Assembly (NCBI GenBank): GCA_963969345.1
Contig: OZ017770.1
Coordinates: forward strand, 2,861,246-2,925,245
Length of the DNA stretch: 64,000 nucleotides
Origin: Turbatrix aceti
Lineage: Eukaryota > Nematoda > Chromadorea > Rhabditida > Panagrolaimidae
Direction of reading: 5' to 3'
Shown: positions 57,372-64,000 of the stretch, one piece after another
Numbering within the stretch: the first letter of the stretch is position 1
Layout: each line of letters opens with the position of its first letter
Program-made: the position numbers and the translations under genes
The notes under the pieces: model-generated
Told to the model about the DNA's origin: nothing
The model's input: the letters and a program-made list of their open reading frames with translations, nothing else
Database searches by the model: none

Positions 57372-59732
57372 ATGTCGTCTAATTCAACGTGTCTTGTGGC
57401 ACGTGCCATGCCGTGCGTCGTGCCATCGGCAGCAGACAACAGCATTGCCGACGCACTCGTGAGTGATATGAAAAAGCTGTCGCTTCAAAAAGCCGCGACA
57501 GCGACTGCGCCCCCAGCCCCACATGCAGCAGAGAAAAAGGCCACGCGCACAATAGATGCCATTACGCCGGCGGATTACGTCACGCTTCAAAGCCTACGGT
57601 CGAGTGCGCTTGCCCACAAGACGAACACAACATCCAAATTCTCACGTCATGGGGCAAATTTGTTTGCCGACTTGCTTAATGACGAGGCTGCAACCGGGGA
57701 GGTGAGATTTCGTACTCTTATGCCCAATTATGGTTATTTACCTGTCAGGATAATTTTCAGAAGAAGGAAACCAAAGCACCAAAAAGTGAAGTGCAAAAGA
57801 AGAGCGAAGACAACAAAGAGTCAGAGAACAAACCTGAAGAAAAATCTGAAACCGATGACAACACCGAGAAGCAGGAAGGCGAAAAGTCAGAAAACGAAGG
57901 TGAAAAATCGGATGACAAAGAGGAAGATGGCGAACTTCTTTCTCGCGGACCGATTCGCGGTTCAAGGTAAACAAACTGTTAACTGACCATTTTTTCCGGT
58001 TTTGATTAACGCGTATTTTTTTGCAGAGCTCCAGTACTCTTTCACCCATATGCAGGCGCTTATCCTCATGCGCCAAGTAACGTTGCTGCACCCCACTCCA
58101 CGGTCAACGAAATGTCAAGCTACAACACCGGCTCCTACGCAGGTGGCGACTACAGCCAGCCATGGTACCAGGGATCTGAGATCTATGCTTCAAACAGCTC
58201 GACTCCGGATACGATCAATTCAGACAACGGATATTTCTCGTCCGGCTCTCCAATCTACTACAGTCAGCAGTCATCGTACCAACAACCCACGCCTCCCAGC
58301 TACGGTGCCCCGACCAATGCGCCGTTCCCGCGGCATCTCTTTGGCGACCAGGCACTTACCTCGTCAGATCTCAACCGCCTCCTTGCTGCAAACAATGACG
58401 ATAATACCGAATTACCAGATGCCCTTTCTGACTTCATCTTGAAGTATTCTCGTCGGTACACAGCTCTGGAGAACTCCGGCCACTGCACCTCATCTTCGTC
58501 TCGTTCTACAGAATCTAGTCCTCAGCATCAGCCCCGACCATCGTCGACTGACAGCGGCTGTGACTCGCCTCTGACGGCCGGCAGTGCACCCCAGAAGTCG
58601 CCAGCTCAACCTCGAGGTGGCATCAGCGGTCCCTGCACCCCGACCAACAATCAACGCTTTGTCAGTCGCACTGGAGCTTATCAGGAAGGCAGCCGGCTTG
58701 CCAAGGAAAAGCTTCGTGCAATGTTCAGCGACGAGGATATGGATCAAGCATGGGCGTGGACGTGCAAGTGTATGACCTACTTCCCCGGTGCGCTCAGCTA
58801 TCAGGATCCGGATCGCGACACATTGTTGCACATTGTAACAAAACTTTGCGATCTTGCCAAAATTTATTCCCTGGTTGAGCGCATGATGAAGCTCGAAAAC
58901 GGACCAACGCAGAAGATGTTCGACATGCCGAACAGACTCTACGAAACCCCCTTGTTCCTAGCCGTAGAAAAGAGATGCATCGAAGTCGTTGAATACTTGC
59001 TGGAAGCCGGAGCGAACCCGAACACACAAACCACACGTCCCGAACGTGAGACCGCATTGCATTATGCCGCAACGCGTGGCATGACACCAATCGTAAACAT
59101 TCTCTGCAGTCATCCTCAAATTAACGTCAACCTTAGCAATGGCATGGGTTTGACGCCGCTGCTGTGTGCTGTCAAGAACCACAACGTTCTTGAAGAAGAG
59201 CACCAGTTGCTCATTGACAACAGGCCCACGATTCAGGCCCTTCTCAGCGTTGATGCCGATCCCATGATCCCGGTTTGTTTTCATTTCATTCACAATTTTT
59301 TTTATTAGACGTGAAAACGCTCAAAAAGCGTTTAAACAAATTCAAAATATTTGCCGAACTCGATTTCTATTGACACAGCAAACTTCATTTTATTATGCTT
59401 ATTTGATCATTGATACCCCACATCTGAACTGCTCAAAAACATACTTAACCCAGTGATATGCATTTCAGGATGCCACCAACGGTCGAACAGTCATTCACTA
59501 TGCTCTTGAGCGCCTCGATGCAGGACTCATTGAAATTTTCCGAAAAAATCTTCCGGAAGACAAAATGACTGCACTCGTCAACATGCCTGACTTGTGTGGA
59601 GAGACACCCATGAACGTGGTTGAATCTCTTCTGAATGCGGATGAGCAAACACGGCAAGCTCTTTGCCTCGAGCTCATCACATGCGGTGCCACTGCTGCTC
59701 AGAGTCAGCCAACCAACTATCCGATGTATTAA
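57372..59732 (+). CDS. IkappaB-like ankyrin-repeat protein, 681 aa
   Basis: Exons 57372-57701, 57761-57966, 58027-59272, 59469-59732 total 2046 bp. Residues 1-110 are Ala/Ser/Lys-rich; 111-178 are a highly charged Lys/Glu segment with repeated KSEDN/EKSE units. Residues 180-420 are Tyr/Ser/Pro/Gln-rich and disordered. From about residue 440 there are ankyrin repeats: DTLLHIVTK, ETPLFLAVEKRCIEVVEYLL, ETALHYAATRGMTPIVNIL, LTPLLCAVKNHNV, RTVIHYALERLDAGLIEIF and ETPMNVVESLL. The lead-in (EGSRLAKEKLRAMFSDEDMD) and repeat style resemble the nuclear IkappaB-zeta/NFKI-1 group. In C. elegans NFKI-1 acts in interleukin-17-type signalling although canonical NF-kappaB is absent (established knowledge); orthology here is inference. 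The stop codon TAA (59730-59732) overlaps an AATAAA at 59731-59736, and another AATAAA is at 60049-60054. Confidence 0.78.
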
Positions 59733-62624
59733 TAAAATCCTGGTGGTGTATCGTCTTTTGCCTATAATTTTATTTGTCTTTTCTCTGTTTCAATGACCAT
59801 TCAGCTATTCTTTGGCTGACATGCTACATCTGGCATTTAGTGTTGACCAAAAAAATAGCACTTGCTGTTGATGATTATTATGCAAAATCTACAACAATCG
59901 ACGCTGATAATTTTTGCTTCGACATCACGTGCTACGAATGACCCCCCCCCTCCGAATCTTATGCCCTCCTTCTCATACACCGGCATGTTGATCTGCGTGT
60001 AGACTATGATAAGTGTGAATTTCTCAATTGTTTTTGTGAATTGGTGTTAATAAACAATGCTATGCATATTTCCTTTCTCCGCCGAATGATTTGTAACTTC
60101 ATAATCAGTCAAAGGGAACGCCGGCGCCCTTTCAATCCCTCATGCAAAGAATGGCGACAAATTTGTCCCCAGAGAATGAAGAAAAAAAAGGCTTGATATT
60201 TCCGTTTCATTCTAGTGTTTTCATCATTTTTTTGATAATCGGCGTTTCTTGAAGACAATATACAAGCAAGTAGTACATTGGGCTATCACGGTTTCTGGGG
60301 AATCGTACTGGTGGTAAGACAACAAAAATGGCAGATGCTTGACTAAACATTTAACCGCTAGTTTTTTTGGTATTTTTCCCCCTACAGAATTATTCGAAAC
60401 GAACGAACAAAATGTTTCATATTGGGTTAAGTTTACTCCCTCGCTTTCAAAAAGACAGCGAATTTTTTTTTGGGCAATCAGGTTAGTGCCGAAATTGAAG
60501 CGCTTGACTGCCCGCTCGGTACGTTGACGTTGTGATGCACCCTATAGTTTTTTTCAATACATTCGGCAAAAAATCTTAGAATGCAATTTTTGTCTCCTAC
60601 TACTTATGGTATCTTTTTTTTATTTTCATCCTGCCGTAGTAGTCATGATTGTGGCACATGTCAAACACGTAGCCTTCTATCTTCAACTTTGCGTGATGGA
60701 GTACACATCGGGCATTCAATTTCATCTTCGCCGTCTTGTCCCCCCCTTCTACCTTTGAGGATGATCGCTGTGCGTGCTTGGGGACTAAGTTTCGGGTGTA
60801 TGCGTAAAAACTAGAGGGTTGGACGCCGGGAAATTGAAAGTATGTTTTAGCTCTTGGTGTTGTCGGCTTCCTTGCCTGATAAATGGAAAAATCGGCAACA
60901 TAAGAAGAGGAGAAGCGTGTCGCGTAAAATGGATGTCACTAGTTATTAGAGTAGGTTGACTGCCCGTATCGCCATCTCGGCTCTTCAACAACGTCTCTAT
61001 CAATCCTTTTCACGTTTGCTATATTTCATAGTCTTTTTCAACTAAGCGAACCCACAATTCTTATGTCATGATTTCTAATACCTAAAAGTCTCTACTATGA
61101 TTCTTAGATGATTTCACATGTTGCCAATTGATTCGTAACAAACATTTTATTTTTTTATAAATAATTGATCATGGTTCGTTATCTTTTTATATAGCCATAA
61201 AAAAACACCCAAGGAAATTTGCACAATTATAAACTTTATAGCAGTAATAATATTTTTTTATTATTCATCTGGGATATATAAACATGGTATGTTATTTATC
61301 TGGTTGTTTGCAAAATTTGTCAATAGACTTGATATTAATAACCGTGTATGCTTACTCTCCGGCTTTTGTTTGTTAAAATCATAACCCACTCATAGGAAAA
61401 ATGACACGGGCATACTCTGATATATTTTTTCTACCCCGGAACGTTTTTTTCTTCTTTTTAGGGCGGCGTAAATGAAAACGCTGACATCAATCTGGATAGT
61501 TCAAACGCCAGTAGAGAGCACACGTAGAGCCTTCAAATAGTATTACCGACGGCATCTTTATACTCTATTATTCCCCCTCTTTCATTTGGCCTATCCTGTA
61601 GGATTTTTTAGGTCAAATGGCCGAATTTTAAAACCCCCTCAATTGACTCTGAAAATCCGGTCTATTTTTTTCTCACGAAAAGTTAAGAATTACCATGTAG
61701 ATGAATTTGACTTTTTAGATTGTCGGTGATGTTTCATTGTTTGCAATTTTCGAGCCATTGGTGGCAAAGGCATTGAAGCGTCTTATTCTTCTCTCTTTTC
61801 TTCTTTTCTTCCTTCTTTTTAACAAGGTTCCTTATTTTTTTTCAAGGTAACGGCAAAGAAGCACATTTTTTCTAACTTCTTTGTTGTTTGTACTCAACTA
61901 CCTCAATTTGGCTCAAAACTTGGCACATTGCGTGTAGCTGCTGATTTGTTGTTCATGTTTATTGCTTCCAGCTTTTGGCGTTGCTGAAAAAGCAACACGA
62001 AAATCCAAACCACCAGAATATGAATAAATGTATCTGGAAGAAATTTTCATCGAACTCATGTATATTTCTTTCAGAATCATTCATGATTCAAGTGTCTAGA
62101 AACATGGTTGTGTCCTTAACATTTTTTTCTGCCAACATCATGTTTGCCCCATTCAAAACTATATCTCCCACATTGCTTCCAGACCAATCATTTTTGTCTC
62201 GATCAACTCTTTTTTCGCGCGGTTTCCGCTGTTTGATGAACTGTAGAATTTTTAGGGGGGTCAATTCATCTACGCTTCTTTGTGTTTTGTTTTGCATAAT
62301 ATAAAACAATTCCTAAACGACTCATCGTGGGTATGTGTAAAATATAAATATGCTTCAAATTTACACAAACAAACGTTTGCAGACATCGCTTTAATAAAAA
62401 CCTGCGTAAAATATCTTTTTTTGCGCACATTAATATTAAATTGAGAAATTTGCTCAACTCCTCGCAAAGGCAGGACTCAAACTGGCAGTGGCTAAAGATT
62501 CCAGTACTTGGCCGTTAGAGCCAGCCCATGCGTTGCCAAGCGAGTGCATTGCTTGCCCGAGTGCATTGCTTGCCCGAGTGCAGTTAGCGGCAGCACTACC
62601 CCGCTGCATTTATTCCGACGGCTA
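59733..62624. other. 2.9-kb spacer upstream of the GPCR gene
   Basis: AT-rich, no supported exon. It includes a run of 9 C at 59942-59950, a tRNA-like minus-strand fragment around 62462-62530, and a 17-bp tandem duplication at about 62543-62580, just before the GPCR start. Confidence 0.5.
60049..60054 (+). terminator. Likely poly(A) signal of IkappaB-like gene
   Basis: AATAAA 317 bp after the stop codon. The AATAAA overlapping the stop (59731-59736) is too close to be the main one unless the 3' UTR is extremely short. Confidence 0.45.
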
Positions 62625-63236
62625 ATGAACGCGACCGTAAACCAGGTTGGCGGTGATTTCCCGTCGGCTGATGGCAGCGATCTGGAGTGCAAGTGGTCGG
62701 ATGCGGTACAGCAAGCTGCCAACCTGTGTCTACAGTCACACCCTGGAGCGTTCTATGATCCGTGTAAAAATATTTGCCACAACTCAACGTCATTTTTATC
62801 TCTCAGCAACGACGCAAACTTGGAGCACTTAATTTACGGAAAGGTTTGTTTTTAATTTTTTGACAACTTCTAATTTCCTTTTAAGGTTTTTCCCGTTCTG
62901 GTACTCCTCGTAGTCGTTGCCAATGTCCTGGTTGCCATTGTGCTTTCTCAGAAACACATGATAACTCCGACCAACGTGGTACTGTACTACATGGCCGTGG
63001 CTGATTTGTGCGTGGGTATCATACCGTTGCCATGGAACTTCTTCTACCATACCCTAAGGTATTTACTCTGTTTTAATTAGTCATTAAGTAGCTTCACACT
63101 TTTTTTCAAGAAACAACGAAGAAGAAAATCAGATACAACTTTGGTGGTGCTATATGTACAAGTACAGTATGGATGCAGTACCTCCAATTTGCCATAACAT
63201 TGCCATGTGGCTAACGGTGCTTCTCGCAGGACAGAG
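62625..63236 (+). CDS. Class A neuropeptide GPCR (sex-peptide/myosuppressin-receptor-like), 5' part
   Basis: Three exons are visible: 62625-62843, 62886-63058 and 63111-63236. The gene continues past the window end. The N-terminal 73 residues are extracellular, with glycosylation sequons (NATV, NSTS) and cysteines. TM1 is VFPVLVLLVVVANVLVAIVL. TM2 contains VVLYYMAVADLCVGIIPLPW with the conserved Asp. TM3 begins with ICHNIAMWLTVLLAGQR, where QR replaces DR of the DRY motif. The P-T-N-V-V-L-Y-Y-M-A-V-A-D block and the W-L-T-V-L-L-A-x-Q-R motif are typical of the SPR/SPRR and DMSR/myosuppressin receptor group, which respond to RFamide- or MIP-type peptides. The following intron starts at 63237 (gttggt). 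I could not find the next exon in the remaining 760 bp. Confidence 0.83.
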
Positions 63237-64000
63237 GTTGGTCAGAAAGCAATTTGTTTGTAATGATATAACTTGTCAAAATATTCATAAACATGGGAAA
63301 AGAGTAGGAAAACTATTTGTAAACTTTTCTTTTTTCATGCGTTTTTAGTCTCCTTTTTTGTACAAAAAAAAGATAATTGGATTTAAAATCGTTGATTAAA
63401 AAAGAACGGAAGGGGTAGACCTTCGACCTTCTACAAGTACTGTCTAGTACCTCCAGTGGGGCCTCTTGAACAACTAACTGCAAACCAACTTTCAAATCAT
63501 GCTTTCCGTTAACTGCATTTTGAGAATTTACTAAAACAATTTTTTTTTCTACTTGACGGATTTTTTTCTGAAGGGTAATAAAAAAACGCTGGATAAGTAT
63601 GTGTAAAAGAGCTACCCATCGACAACGCATACATTTCCTCATTTGGCAATCACGCTGCCACCATTCTTCATTCAACGATGTACTTTATTCAGCCATGTGG
63701 AAAAATCCGTGAATAACCAGACAACATAGATTGTCTGTTTGCTATGATATCAAAATTTTGAAACAAAAATCATCACAGAACAAAAAATACGCATTTTGTT
63801 TTTTTAACAAAAAAAATATGAAGTTGTGGCTTCTAATCATTGTTTTGTCACGTTATGCCTTATTTGGGTAGTAAGTGGTGACAATCAATCACGCAGTCCC
63901 CAGAAAAACAAGGCCTCGTTAAATCTGACAGTGTGGCATTTCGTCTCTTTTAATGATGCACTGGAGGCTTCATTATGGCCGAACTCCTGCAAACCACTAC
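63237..64000. other. Start of a long GPCR intron at right edge
   Basis: No in-phase exon carrying the expected continuation of the third transmembrane helix was found, so the next exon probably lies beyond the window. Confidence 0.5.

Overview
The window is animal nuclear DNA, and nematode is the best-supported assignment. Coding regions are split by many short introns (often about 45-60 bp) with GT donors and ttttag/tttcag-type acceptors. Several proteins match nematode-specific family versions: a dual oxidase with the residue pattern of Caenorhabditis BLI-3, a tandem pair of HSP12-class small heat-shock proteins of about 12 kDa, an ERp72 ending in KDEL, and two insulin-like peptides with an extended cysteine pattern. 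I cannot name a species or clade. Exon models were built by eye, joining splice sites that keep the frame and the family alignment. Most assembled coding sequences come out as exact multiples of three.

Layout, left to right. An intronless gene of unknown function (777-1505, +). An 11-exon coiled-coil gene (2018-5084, -). A 15-exon dual oxidase (7576-15080, -) whose first intron carries a 1369-bp foldback transposon. Two HSP12 genes in tandem (17850-18249 and 19066-19454, -). ERp72/PDIA4 (19910-22183, -), divergent from an annexin with a Gly/Tyr/Pro-rich head (23191-25880, +). A degenerate foldback element built from TTCAGCG arrays (about 26013-27225). Two insulin-like peptide genes sharing promoter motifs (27611-27951 and 29576-29913, +). 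A secreted protein with two PEBP-like domains (33412-35280, +). NDUFB10 of complex I (36611-37594, +). A class I phosphatidylinositol transfer protein (37924-39305, +). A second near-identical copy of the 1369-bp foldback element (40532-41900). A DLC1/STARD13-type RhoGAP-START gene (about 45512-50214, +). A polyglutamine-rich TAF12-like TFIID subunit (51125-54142, -). An IkappaB-like ankyrin protein (57372-59732, +). The 5' part of a neuropeptide GPCR cut off by the window end (62625 to beyond 63236, +).

The genes are mostly independent housekeeping, signalling and stress functions, not one pathway. Local themes are a secretory/stress block (HSP12 pair and ERp72), extracellular redox (Duox) and peptide signalling (two insulins and a peptide GPCR). 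The most unusual content is structural: two families of foldback DNA. One is represented by two equal-length copies, each flanked by its own exact 6-bp target-site duplication, which suggests recent mobility. I found no CRISPR array, rRNA or convincing tRNA gene.
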